Shown: one piece after another, positions 57,383 to 64,000 of the stretch
How positions within the stretch are numbered: position 1 is the first letter of the stretch
How the letters are laid out: every line of letters begins with the position of its first letter
NCBI GenBank assembly: GCA_012031265.1
Contig: JAAUTY010000006.1
Location: 53,424 to 117,423 of the forward strand
DNA: 64,000 nucleotides
Direction: 5' to 3'
DNA from: Spirulinaceae cyanobacterium SM2_1_0
GTDB lineage: Bacteria; Cyanobacteriota; Cyanobacteriia; Cyanobacteriales; Spirulinaceae
Made by a program: the position numbers and the translations under genes
Notes under the pieces: model-generated
Database searches by the model: none
Seen by the model: only the letters and a program-made list of their open reading frames with translations
What the model was told of the DNA's origin: nothing

Positions 57383-57880
57383 TTAGTCGTAAGCCTTGCC
57401 CAGACCCCACGTAGAGCGCAGCTTCGGCTGAGCCAGGATATAGCCCGAAACAGCTTTGAGGTCATCCACCGTCAGGTTCCGCATCTCCGGATACAGATCA
57501 GCCCGCATGGTATTCGGGTGTAGCTCGCTGAGATCCAGCTCGCCATCATAGGTCGTCGGCTGCTGGAGATAGTCTGCCATCGCCAGCAAATTATCACGCG
57601 ACGGCTCGGCACCTCGGAGATCACGTAGACTCAGCGTCACATTCGGGTTTGTTTTCGTCCGGCCGCCTAGGTGGCACTGTGAGCAGGTATCCACAAACAC
57701 GAGCTTACCCTGCTCAAGCTGCTCATTGCTGAGCACGTAGGTATCCCCCTCGGCATTCAACTGCACCGTGCGGATATCCTCGGCAACATCAATGGCGAGT
57801 GCCGCAGACGGTAGCAGTTGCCAAGCCAGCACGATCGCTAGGATCAGGGCAAGAATCAGCTTGCCTAAATAATTCCTCAT
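57383..57880 (-). CDS. psbV: Photosystem II cytochrome c550
   Basis: PsbV stabilises the Mn4CaO5 cluster as an extrinsic lumenal subunit. The 165-residue precursor has a signal peptide (LILALILAIVLAWQLL, cleavage near ALA), mature IDVAEDIRTVQLNAEG, haem-binding CSQCH, and the distal His ligand in LSELHPNTMRADLYPEM. Upstream on its strand are GAGGAG (complement 57893-57898) and TTGACA (complement 57921-57926), a possible -35 although the -10 is weak. Confidence 0.97.
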   Translation of the reverse strand: MRNYLGKLILALILAIVLAWQLLPSAALAIDVAEDIRTVQLNAEGDTYVLSNEQLEQGKLVFVDTCSQCHLGGRTKTNPNVTLSLRDLRGAEPSRDNLLAMADYLQQPTTYDGELDLSELHPNTMRADLYPEMRNLTVDDLKAVSGYILAQPKLRSTWGLGKAYD

Positions 57881-57993
57881 GAATCTGTCAATCTCCTCAA
57901 TAAAGTATGCTTACGCACGATGTCAATACAGCCGGGACTCAATCCCAGCAGCCCTGCTGACATCACGAAAGATTAAGTCTTCTCATAAATATC

Positions 57994-58263
57994 ATGCCAT
58001 CCCGGCGGCCGCTTGTAATCGCGAGCGGTTTCGCGATTACAAGCGGCATCGTCCTTTGGGGTAATCAGCCCGCGATCGCCCGCTCATCTCCGAAAATGAG
58101 CCGCAAGCTGGCACACGCCGCCCTGCAAGCTCTACCCAGGCAGTTGCTAGGGGAGCCAGACAAAATCCTGGCATCTCCCCCTACCGGGTATACATCAGTC
58201 CTGAAACCCTCGCCCCCGCCCATTTTGGCAGAAAAAAATTCGGCGAGTGAATCATCGGCGTGA
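57994..58263 (+). CDS. Possible small secreted protein (89 aa)
   Basis: The frame begins MPSRRPLVIASGFAITSGIV and passes LWGNQPAIARSSP, which looks like a signal peptide with cleavage after AIA, followed by a basic helix and a Pro-rich tail. No Shine-Dalgarno sequence is evident and its first codons lie in the inverted repeat at 58008-58047. No family is recognised. Confidence 0.3.
   Translation: MPSRRPLVIASGFAITSGIVLWGNQPAIARSSPKMSRKLAHAALQALPRQLLGEPDKILASPPTGYTSVLKPSPPPILAEKNSASESSA
58008..58047. repeat. Perfect 17-bp inverted repeat
   Basis: GCCGCTTGTAATCGCGA and TCGCGATTACAAGCGGC flank the 6-nt loop GCGGTT. No U-tract follows on either strand. It lies about 130 bp upstream of psbV and beyond the end of the HD gene transcript. 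Confidence 0.8.
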
Positions 58264-58312
58264 TGTACACAGTCGGCAGGATCAGGAGACGATGCCCTCA
58301 CCAACCACAACA

Positions 58313-58423
58313 CTAGTACCGCTACGCGGAGTTTTGAGTTCCGAGTTTTGAGTTCTGAGTGCCTGCAATCTGGGAATTCTGGGGATTTTGAATGGGCATC
58401 TCATTTCCGCCGCCTTGTACTAG
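58313..58423 (+). repeat. 111-bp CTAG-bounded dispersed repeat, copy 6
   Basis: It starts CTAGTACCGCTACGCGGAG and ends CCGCCGCCTTGTACTAG. It is nearly identical to copy 1 along its whole length, and its right end is 12 bp past the stop of the HD hydrolase gene. Confidence 0.88.
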
Positions 58424-58435
58424 ATTGAGTCGCGC

Positions 58436-59287
58436 CTAGGCCGCCGAAGCGGCGGCTTCGTCGTGCTCGATCCGGAAGACATTCGAGTAGAGGTTTGCCA
58501 CCGCCTGCTTGCCGCTCTGGGTCAGATTCAGGTAGCGCAGCGCTGTGGTGATGTAGGGATAAACCGCATTCCAGTAGAAGCGGGGGTAATTAGCCCGCAA
58601 ATCGCCTGGCGTTTTGTAGCCGAGCTGAGCGTTGGTACCAATTTCCTCAAATTCGTAGAACAGTGCCGTGATTTTTTGCAGATAGCGCGGGTCGCTGAGC
58701 TGACCAATGAGATCGGCGGCGCGCACCAAGCCGGGATAGTCATCGGTTGCTTTGTGGTCTTCGTCACTGGGCACCGGGAAGCGTGTCAGCTCGATGTTTG
58801 CCATCAAGACGCTGGCATCGATGAGCTTATGTCCCCCGAAGCGCTCGCGCACGAACAGCTTGCCGCGATCCACATGGTAGGGGGCGAGGCTGGCATCGGA
58901 CGCGCCCATCGGCAGACGAATCATCTGATCACCTACGCCAGTCGCATAGAGATTCTGCAAGGGCTGGTCGGGCCGACAGACACCCTTGACGAAGCCGATG
59001 TCGTGGCAGAGCAGCGAGATGTGAAAATGCAGCCAGTCTTCTGGCGTTGTCCCCCCTTCTTTGATGTGCTTACCACGCAGGACTTCTTGTCCAACCAGAG
59101 TTACAAAGACTGTGTGCTCGACATTGTGGTAGAGTGCATCACTATTCGAGATATTTTCGAGCGCCATGCAGGCTGCCCAAGCAATGATCTCGGCATACTC
59201 AGCCCGCCAGCCGCCAAAAGTACGCTGGTAGCCCGCCTTGAGCTGCGTGACGAGTCGGTCGATCAGCAAATTGGTTGCTGAAAACAT
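58436..59287 (-). CDS. HD-domain metal-dependent phosphohydrolase
   Basis: The 283-residue soluble protein has an HD-type metal site: H in YHNVEHTVFVTLVG, HD in SLLCHDIGFVKGV, and a later Asp in VRAADLIGQLSDPRY. It matches a cyanobacterial family annotated as metal-dependent phosphohydrolase; substrate unknown. Start is MFSATNLLIDRL at 59287. Its 3' end is nearly abutted by repeat copy 6. Confidence 0.83.
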   Translation of the reverse strand: MFSATNLLIDRLVTQLKAGYQRTFGGWRAEYAEIIAWAACMALENISNSDALYHNVEHTVFVTLVGQEVLRGKHIKEGGTTPEDWLHFHISLLCHDIGFVKGVCRPDQPLQNLYATGVGDQMIRLPMGASDASLAPYHVDRGKLFVRERFGGHKLIDASVLMANIELTRFPVPSDEDHKATDDYPGLVRAADLIGQLSDPRYLQKITALFYEFEEIGTNAQLGYKTPGDLRANYPRFYWNAVYPYITTALRYLNLTQSGKQAVANLYSNVFRIEHDEAAASAA

Positions 59288-59427
59288 GGTTGAGATGGGG
59301 GTGAGCGCTGTAAATGATTGGGGTGAGCTAGCCAGTATCAATCCCAGCCAGGGATTCGCTAAATTCACTTACGTTACATGGTAACCCGCCTGGTCAGAAT
59401 CGCCGTGACGGCGATCGCCTGACTTGA

Positions 59428-60129
59428 TTATCTTGGGTATTGTTCAGCCGCGAGCTGACGACCCAGTGGCGTCGCGAGTTCCGGGCAGCCCGCCTCGATC
59501 AGGGCGCGATCGCGAATCCGACAAGCATCACAGCGCCCACAAGGCTCGTCCACACCGGCATAGCACGACCAAGTAGTCGCAATCGGCACACCCAGTGCCA
59601 AAGCCCGCTGCACAATCCCGACCTTGGTATCGGTCACCAGCGGGGCGACCAGACGCGGTGCTTGTCCCGCCAAGCCCTGTTTAGATGAAAGTTGGGCCAA
59701 CTGCTGATAGGCGGCGAGATATTCCGGGCGACAGTCTGGGTAGCCCGAATAGTCCACGGCATTGATCCCCAAGTAGATGGCTGTCGCACCCCGCGCCTCC
59801 GCCAAGGCCAGTGCCAGCGCAATGAAGACAGTGTTGCGGCCAGGCACATAGGTGCTGGGAATGATGTCGGGCTGAACGCCGGTTTGGGGGAGTTCCTGGG
59901 TCGCATCGGTCAGGGAAGACCCGCCCCACTGCGCCAGATTGACATCAAGGATGGTGTGTTCGCGTACCGCCAACCAGGTCGCTAGTTGTTTGGCAGCCAG
60001 CAGCTCGCGCTCGTGGCGCTGACCGTAGCGCAATGACAGCGCAATTAATTCATAGCCATCGGCCCGCGCTTGGGCGGCGACAGTGGCGGAGTCGAGGCCG
60101 CCGGAGAGAAGAATAATGGCGATCGCCAT
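59428..60129 (-). CDS. queC: 7-cyano-7-deazaguanine synthase
   Basis: QueC makes preQ0 from 7-carboxy-7-deazaguanine, with ATP and ammonia, in queuosine synthesis. The 233-residue product has the PP-loop [50 protein letters not shown], and the four-Cys zinc site in [18 protein letters not shown]. Other queuosine genes are not in the window. The start codon overlaps a HIP1 site (ATGGCGATCGCC). Confidence 0.96.
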   Translation of the reverse strand: MAIAIILLSGGLDSATVAAQARADGYELIALSLRYGQRHERELLAAKQLATWLAVREHTILDVNLAQWGGSSLTDATQELPQTGVQPDIIPSTYVPGRNTVFIALALALAEARGATAIYLGINAVDYSGYPDCRPEYLAAYQQLAQLSSKQGLAGQAPRLVAPLVTDTKVGIVQRALALGVPIATTWSCYAGVDEPCGRCDACRIRDRALIEAGCPELATPLGRQLAAEQYPR

Positions 60130-60205
60130 CCTGGTTTAGCTCACGTCGCTCACAAACTGCTTTTCTAGGCTAGCGTGCGGGGCAATCAAGCTGACCTCAT
60201 CACCT

Positions 60206-61180
60206 CTAGACCCCATCCTCGCCGAGGATCTGGTTATAGGTGTGGAGCAGGTAATGAGGCCACAGCGCCGTCGCGGCATAACCCACCAGAATCAGCGCCA
60301 GCGACGCCAGCACGATCGGCAGCGCCAGAGGCAGATAGAGCCAGTGCTGCGGCTGCTGCACAAACAACCGCCCCGATCGCTCCCAGAACACTTGCAGTTT
60401 GCCGCGCAGACCGACGACGGGATCGCTGCGATCGAGTTGTGTGGGCGATCGCCCGTCCGCCGCGAGCAACCGCTTCTGCCAGTAGTAGTCGTAGCCGATC
60501 ATCAGGAAGCGCCAGAAAAAGTGCGACAGGCTCGACGGCGGCGCATGATGAGCGCGAGCCAGTGGCTGTCGCCAGATTGCATGACCGGCCTGGCGCAGGT
60601 CGCTGGCATGGATCGCACAATTGCCCCGGTACAGCGGCAACTCCGTCGGCAGCGGATACCGCAACAGAAAGTCGCGCCGGAAAGCAACGTTATTGAGAAA
60701 GTACTGGGGCGTTGCGGCCAACCGCTGCTGATTGGAGAAACGCGGAAAAATATAGGTCAGCGCCATCGCCGTGCCATAGGGGCCGCGTCCACGGGTTTGG
60801 GTCTCGCCCGCGACGACCTGGATCGCAGCATCCTTAGCAAAAGGGGTTAAAATCTGCTGCAACCAATGCGGTTCATACCGGCAGTCGGAGTCGAAGTAGA
60901 CGACCACTTCGCCAGTCGCCAGCTCGGCTCCGAGCATCTTGGCTTTGTAGTAACCGGTGCCGAGGGGGGCGGTTTTGAGCTGAATCCAAGGGTAAACCTC
61001 GCTGAGCTGCTGCAATAGTCCCGGCGGAGCATCGCCGCTGTCGATCAAGATCACTTCATTCGCCAGCGCCGGTGAGACACCCTGCGCCGCCAGAGACGCC
61101 AGCGATTTGGCGAGACCGCCGAGATTGGCGTTGGCTAAGTTTTCGGTTTCTAAAACAATTGAAAAACTGGGCAGATTCAT
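60206..61180 (-). CDS. Glycosyltransferase family 2, membrane-associated
   Basis: The 324-residue protein has a GT-A domain (PSFSIVLETENLANANLGG; the DxD region is VVYFDSDCRYEPHWLQQ; VAGETQTRGRGPYG), followed by a C-terminal hydrophobic region (WLYLPLALPIVLASLALILV) that should anchor it in the membrane. Acceptor unknown; polysaccharide synthesis is likely. It is 76 bp upstream of queC on the same strand. Confidence 0.87.
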   Translation of the reverse strand: MNLPSFSIVLETENLANANLGGLAKSLASLAAQGVSPALANEVILIDSGDAPPGLLQQLSEVYPWIQLKTAPLGTGYYKAKMLGAELATGEVVVYFDSDCRYEPHWLQQILTPFAKDAAIQVVAGETQTRGRGPYGTAMALTYIFPRFSNQQRLAATPQYFLNNVAFRRDFLLRYPLPTELPLYRGNCAIHASDLRQAGHAIWRQPLARAHHAPPSSLSHFFWRFLMIGYDYYWQKRLLAADGRSPTQLDRSDPVVGLRGKLQVFWERSGRLFVQQPQHWLYLPLALPIVLASLALILVGYAATALWPHYLLHTYNQILGEDGV

Positions 61181-61629
61181 CGTTCTGAGGTCAATGATCA
61201 GCTCTGTGAGCTGACGGCGACATTACAGTCAGGAACCGATCAGCACGACCCCTGTAGGAGGACTGTATGTTCCGCCTTGCTAAAGTTATTCGACTGGCAA
61301 GTCAGCCATACGGAGCAATCCATCCAATGCTTTCAAAAAATACCATCATTCATCCCCGACTCAACCCAGGGCGGGAGCATCGAGTTTGACAGCCCCCACC
61401 TTAAGCGCCTCCTGAACCTGGAATTGTTGTACTGGTTGCAGCCCATGGCGTTGGTTTGACCGCAACGGGGTTCCTCGGCCCTCTTGGCAGGGGATTTTTT
61501 GGGGCGCGTCTCTTTTGTCTGAGGAGCTTGAGCGGGATTCGCTGCACATCGCCACCATGGGATGCACCCATCCTGGGTAGCCTGTCTGTGAATTTTTGAG
61601 ACGGCAGAGGACTGAGCAACACCACTGAG
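61181..61629. other. Intergenic region, 449 bp
   Basis: No gene is recognised. A good Shine-Dalgarno (TAGGAGGA) precedes an ATG at 61267, but the frame is only about 40 codons with no features. No repeat copy is present. Confidence 0.4.
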
Positions 61630-62034
61630 TTACGGTGCGGGCGCAGTTTCCAGGCTGTCGAAGAACGCCGCCACAATTTGCTGCACTTTGTCGTCGAGGA
61701 TCTCCCACTCAACTTCACCGCGATCGCCCAGCAAACGGCTATCGATTGCGACCGGTACGCCGGGGTGGAGGGGCGGATAATTGAGAAAGCAAATCCGAAA
61801 ACACAACTCCCAGAGATGGATCGCGTGCGTCTCCGAGCCGCGCGTGAGTTCGAGCCGATGTCCGGGGAGGGGTTCGCTGACTTCCGTGTAGCAACTGCGC
61901 CAAGTCGAAGTCTCCAGCCGCTGGCGGAGATTGTCGATGAGGCGGATCAGGCTCGGCTGCATCAACTGTTCGGCTTGTTGCCAACTAGCGGTGTCCTCAA
62001 ACTTAGGCTTGATCGGGCGGTTTTCAGGAATCAC
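61630..62034 (-). CDS. Conserved cyanobacterial protein of unknown function (about 134 aa)
   Basis: The product reads VIPENRPIKPKFEDTASWQQ, AEQLMQPSLIRLIDNLRQRL, then PLHPGVPVAIDSRLLGDRGE and ends FDSLETAPAP. It has a helical N-terminal part and no signal peptide. The only good start in the short gap before the kinase is the GTG at 62034, without a strong ribosome site. The frame stays open further upstream but there it is antisense to the kinase catalytic domain. Divergent from the kinase with about 60 bp between starts. Confidence 0.65.
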   Translation of the reverse strand: MIPENRPIKPKFEDTASWQQAEQLMQPSLIRLIDNLRQRLETSTWRSCYTEVSEPLPGHRLELTRGSETHAIHLWELCFRICFLNYPPLHPGVPVAIDSRLLGDRGEVEWEILDDKVQQIVAAFFDSLETAPAP

Positions 62035-62094
62035 AGGTCGGGGAGTTGATATGTCAAGATTGATTGTATGACTTGGGGCAGACAGACGCCGCTC

Positions 62095-64000
62095 ATGTTG
62101 GGACAGGTACTTGACGGACGCTATCAGATTCAACAAGTTTTGGGGGCGGGGGGATTCGGGCAAACCTACCGCGCGATTGACACGCGCCGTCCGGGTCAGC
62201 CGCTCTGCGTCGTCAAGCACCTGAAGCCGATCAGCCATGATCCAGATGCTTTGCAGACGGCGCGACGGCTTTTCAACAGCGAGGCGGAAATCCTCGAAAA
62301 GCTGGGACAACACCCGCAAATCCCGCGCTTGCTCGCCTATTTCGAACAAAAGGGCGAGTTTTACCTGGTTCAGGACTATATCGACGGGCATCCGCTCAGT
62401 GCCGAGCTGTCTGAAGGCGATCGCTGGACAGAGCATGAAGTCATAGTCTTGCTGACCGATATCCTGCCGATCTTGGATTTCGTCCATGCGCGGGGTGCGA
62501 TTCACCGCGACCTCAAGCCGGATAATCTGTTGCGCCAACGGGCTGACAATCGCCTCATCCTGATCGACTTCGGGGCGGTGAAGCGGCTGCGAACTGAACC
62601 GGCTGAAAACCAAACCGTAGTCATCGGCACCCCCGGCTACATGGCGAGCGAGCAAGCCCAAGGTCAGCCCTGCTTTGGCAGCGACCTCTACGCACTGGGG
62701 GCGATCGCCCTGCAAGCCCTGACCGGTGTGTCGCCACAGAAATTTGAGTACAACCCGCACAGCGGCGAAATCGTCTGGGATCGCCGCCTCTGTAGCCCTG
62801 AGCTAGCGCGGATTCTCAGCCGTCTGGTCGCCTACCACTTCCGCGATCGCTATGCCAGTGCCCGCGACGCCAGCACCGCCCTCGCCGCTTTAGCGCAGGG
62901 AGCCAGCTTCGTCAAGCAAGCGCCTGCCGCTGCTCAAGTGCCCATTGCTGCTCAGGTGGCCCCGCCGACCTCGACCGCTTCCCCCTTCTCGCGGCAAACC
63001 ACCTATGCGGTGGCTGGCATTCGCCCAGCCACTACTCCTCCATCCGCACTGACAGCGAGCCAACCCAGCACTATCCTGCCACGTCTCGCTCGTCCGCTGC
63101 CGCTGTTCTTGCTCTTCATCAGTACCGCGATTGTCGCCTTCTCGGCCGTATTTGCGGGCGTCTATGCGATGCGGAACCGGACTCCTGGTGTGGCGCGATC
63201 GCCTGAGTCCGATCCCGCGACGCCCGCTGAACCCGAACAGCCCGGCTGGGGCAGCAGTTGGTGGGACTCGATCAACGACTCGATCAGTGACTCCATTGCC
63301 TCAGTTTTTGGGCGCGACACTGGACGCTGCACCGTGGTCGCCGCGAGCGGCATGAATGTGCGCGCTGAACCGAACCGCAATGCCACGCGGATTGGTGTCG
63401 TCGAGAACGGTGATGCGCTCGAACTCAGCGGTGAGCAGGAGAACGATTGGCTGGAAGTGACCGACCCGCTCCGGGGCTGGGTCTACAACGATCCCCAGTT
63501 CATCACCTGCACCGGCTTGACGCCGCCGGATGTGACTGCCGCGCCTGCCGGGGAAACGACGGAGACCTTGGAGACGGTCGAAGAGCCGTCGCCGACTCGA
63601 GATCCCGTCTCGACAGCAGTTCGCGATCGCGGTCAAGAGCTTCTCAACGATGCCCAGCGCCGTCTCGAGAATGGCGACCTGCAAGCGGCACTCGAGGTCG
63701 CGCGCTCGATCCCGGAACTCAGCGACACCCACAGCGACGCCCAGCAGGCGATCCGCACCTGGCAGACTGAGTGGGAGCGTGCTCAACAAGCCTATAATCG
63801 CGCTCAGCAGGCGATCGCGGCGGCACGCTGGGATGATGCGATCGCCGAGGCGAATACAGTGGTGCAAAATCCCTATTGGCGCGATCGCCTGCAAGCCCTC
63901 GCCGCCCGCGCCCGCCAGCGCAAAGCCGAACAGCAGGCGGCTCCGGTGCCCCGCCCAACAGTGACCTCCACCCCATCGCGCCCGCAGCCCCGCGAACCGC
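62095..64000 (+). CDS. Serine/threonine protein kinase with C-terminal SH3b domain, truncated by the window end
   Basis: At least 635 residues are visible. Kinase domain: G-loop LGAGGFGQTYRAID (17-22), Lys41 (VVKHLK), catalytic IHRDLKPDN (H137-D139), DFG (D158 in LIDFGAVK), and GTPGYMASEQ. After a Pro/Ala/Thr linker comes one membrane helix (LPLFLLFISTAIVAFSAVF, ~335-358), then an SH3b domain (~410-470, ASGMNVRAEPNRNATRIG; WVYNDPQFITC), then a helical TPR-like region. The topology predicts a cytoplasmic kinase and an extracytoplasmic SH3b sensor. The start may instead be an ATG at 62068. The 3' end is outside the window. Confidence 0.93.
   Translation, partial: MLGQVLDGRYQIQQVLGAGGFGQTYRAIDTRRPGQPLCVVKHLKPISHDPDALQTARRLFNSEAEILEKLGQHPQIPRLLAYFEQKGEFYLVQDYIDGHPLSAELSEGDRWTEHEVIVLLTDILPILDFVHARGAIHRDLKPDNLLRQRADNRLILIDFGAVKRLRTEPAENQTVVIGTPGYMASEQAQGQPCFGSDLYALGAIALQALTGVSPQKFEYNPHSGEIVWDRRLCSPELARILSRLVAYHFRDRYASARDASTALAALAQGASFVKQAPAAAQVPIAAQVAPPTSTASPFSRQTTYAVAGIRPATTPPSALTASQPSTILPRLARPLPLFLLFISTAIVAFSAVFAGVYAMRNRTPGVARSPESDPATPAEPEQPGWGSSWWDSINDSISDSIASVFGRDTGRCTVVAASGMNVRAEPNRNATRIGVVENGDALELSGEQENDWLEVTDPLRGWVYNDPQFITCTGLTPPDVTAAPAGETTETLETVEEPSPTRDPVSTAVRDRGQELLNDAQRRLENGDLQAALEVARSIPELSDTHSDAQQAIRTWQTEWERAQQAYNRAQQAIAAARWDDAIAEANTVVQNPYWRDRLQALAARARQRKAEQQAAPVPRPTVTSTPSRPQPREP

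Larger units (their letters stand above)
57881..58435. other. Intergenic region, 555 bp
   Basis: It contains the psbV promoter region, a 17-bp perfect inverted repeat at 58008-58047, an uncertain plus-strand frame at 57994-58263, and repeat copy 6 at 58313-58423. Confidence 0.5.

Noticed and set aside
61267..61389. About 40-codon frame with a good Shine-Dalgarno sequence
   Set aside because: Composition looks random, no domain or membrane segment is present, and the length is too short to support.
62035..62760. Long minus-strand open frame continuing upstream of the 61630-62034 gene
   Set aside because: It is antisense to the kinase catalytic domain, which has every expected motif; only the part below 62034 has protein-like conservation features.

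Overview
The window comes from a phycobilisome-bearing cyanobacterium of Synechococcus-like or chroococcalean type. The evidence is a rod-core linker (cpcG), cytochrome c550 (psbV), plastocyanin (petE), BtpA, a Cph1-type phytochrome, SqdB, an fbp-zwf-opcA cluster, and many copies of the cyanobacterial HIP1 octamer GCGATCGC in generally GC-rich DNA. The genus cannot be fixed from sequence alone.

Layout. 1-800: a broken Uma2 gene split by a small mobile repeat. 0.85-8.9 kb: glycosyltransferase, gatC, mtnP, mreBCD, ssb, a SIMPL protein and a pentapeptide protein. 9-14.1 kb: cpcG, a frameshifted CHASE2-PAS-GGDEF sensor, a VKOR-thioredoxin fusion and btpA. 14.4-19.7 kb: rimO, a DEAD-box helicase, thrC and leuB. 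19.8-24 kb: a minus-strand signalling module of diguanylate cyclase, SiaB/HATPase-like protein, STAS-like protein and a UrtA-like sensor fused to a PP2C phosphatase (frameshifted). 24.8-30.5 kb: a phytochrome kinase and a TPR-CHAT protein (frameshifted). 30.5-42.4 kb: UPF0182, hydrolase, Nudix-wHTH, FeS photolyase, GAF-HD-GYP, M15 peptidase, Uma2, DUF2288 and YdcF-like genes. 42.5-43.5 kb: tRNA-Arg(CCU) interrupted by a group I intron that carries a LAGLIDADG protein lacking its catalytic aspartates. 44-50.3 kb: DUF6761, a response regulator, ilvD, a pentapeptide protein and sqdB. 50.4-56.9 kb: a membrane GTPase, then fbp-zwf-opcA closed by a strong hairpin. 56.9-64 kb: petE, psbV, HD hydrolase, queC, glycosyltransferase, a conserved small protein and a Ser/Thr kinase that runs off the window.

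Working together: fbp, zwf and opcA govern entry of hexose phosphate into the oxidative pentose phosphate route; petE, psbV, cpcG and btpA serve the photosynthetic apparatus; mreBCD sets cell shape. Cyclic-di-GMP signalling is prominent, with two GGDEF proteins and one HD-GYP protein. The 19.8-24 kb module looks like a SiaABCD/IcfG-type partner switch whose phosphatase input is a cytoplasmic urea/amide-binding-protein fold.

The main unusual signals are a family of about 111-bp repeats bounded by CTAG (six copies, one supplying the FBPase C-terminus and one inside a Uma2 gene), the intron-bearing tRNA with a catalytically degenerate endonuclease, the UrtA-PP2C/DGC switch, and three multidomain genes that each lack exactly one nucleotide. 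Two of those lesions are at or beside HIP1 sites.
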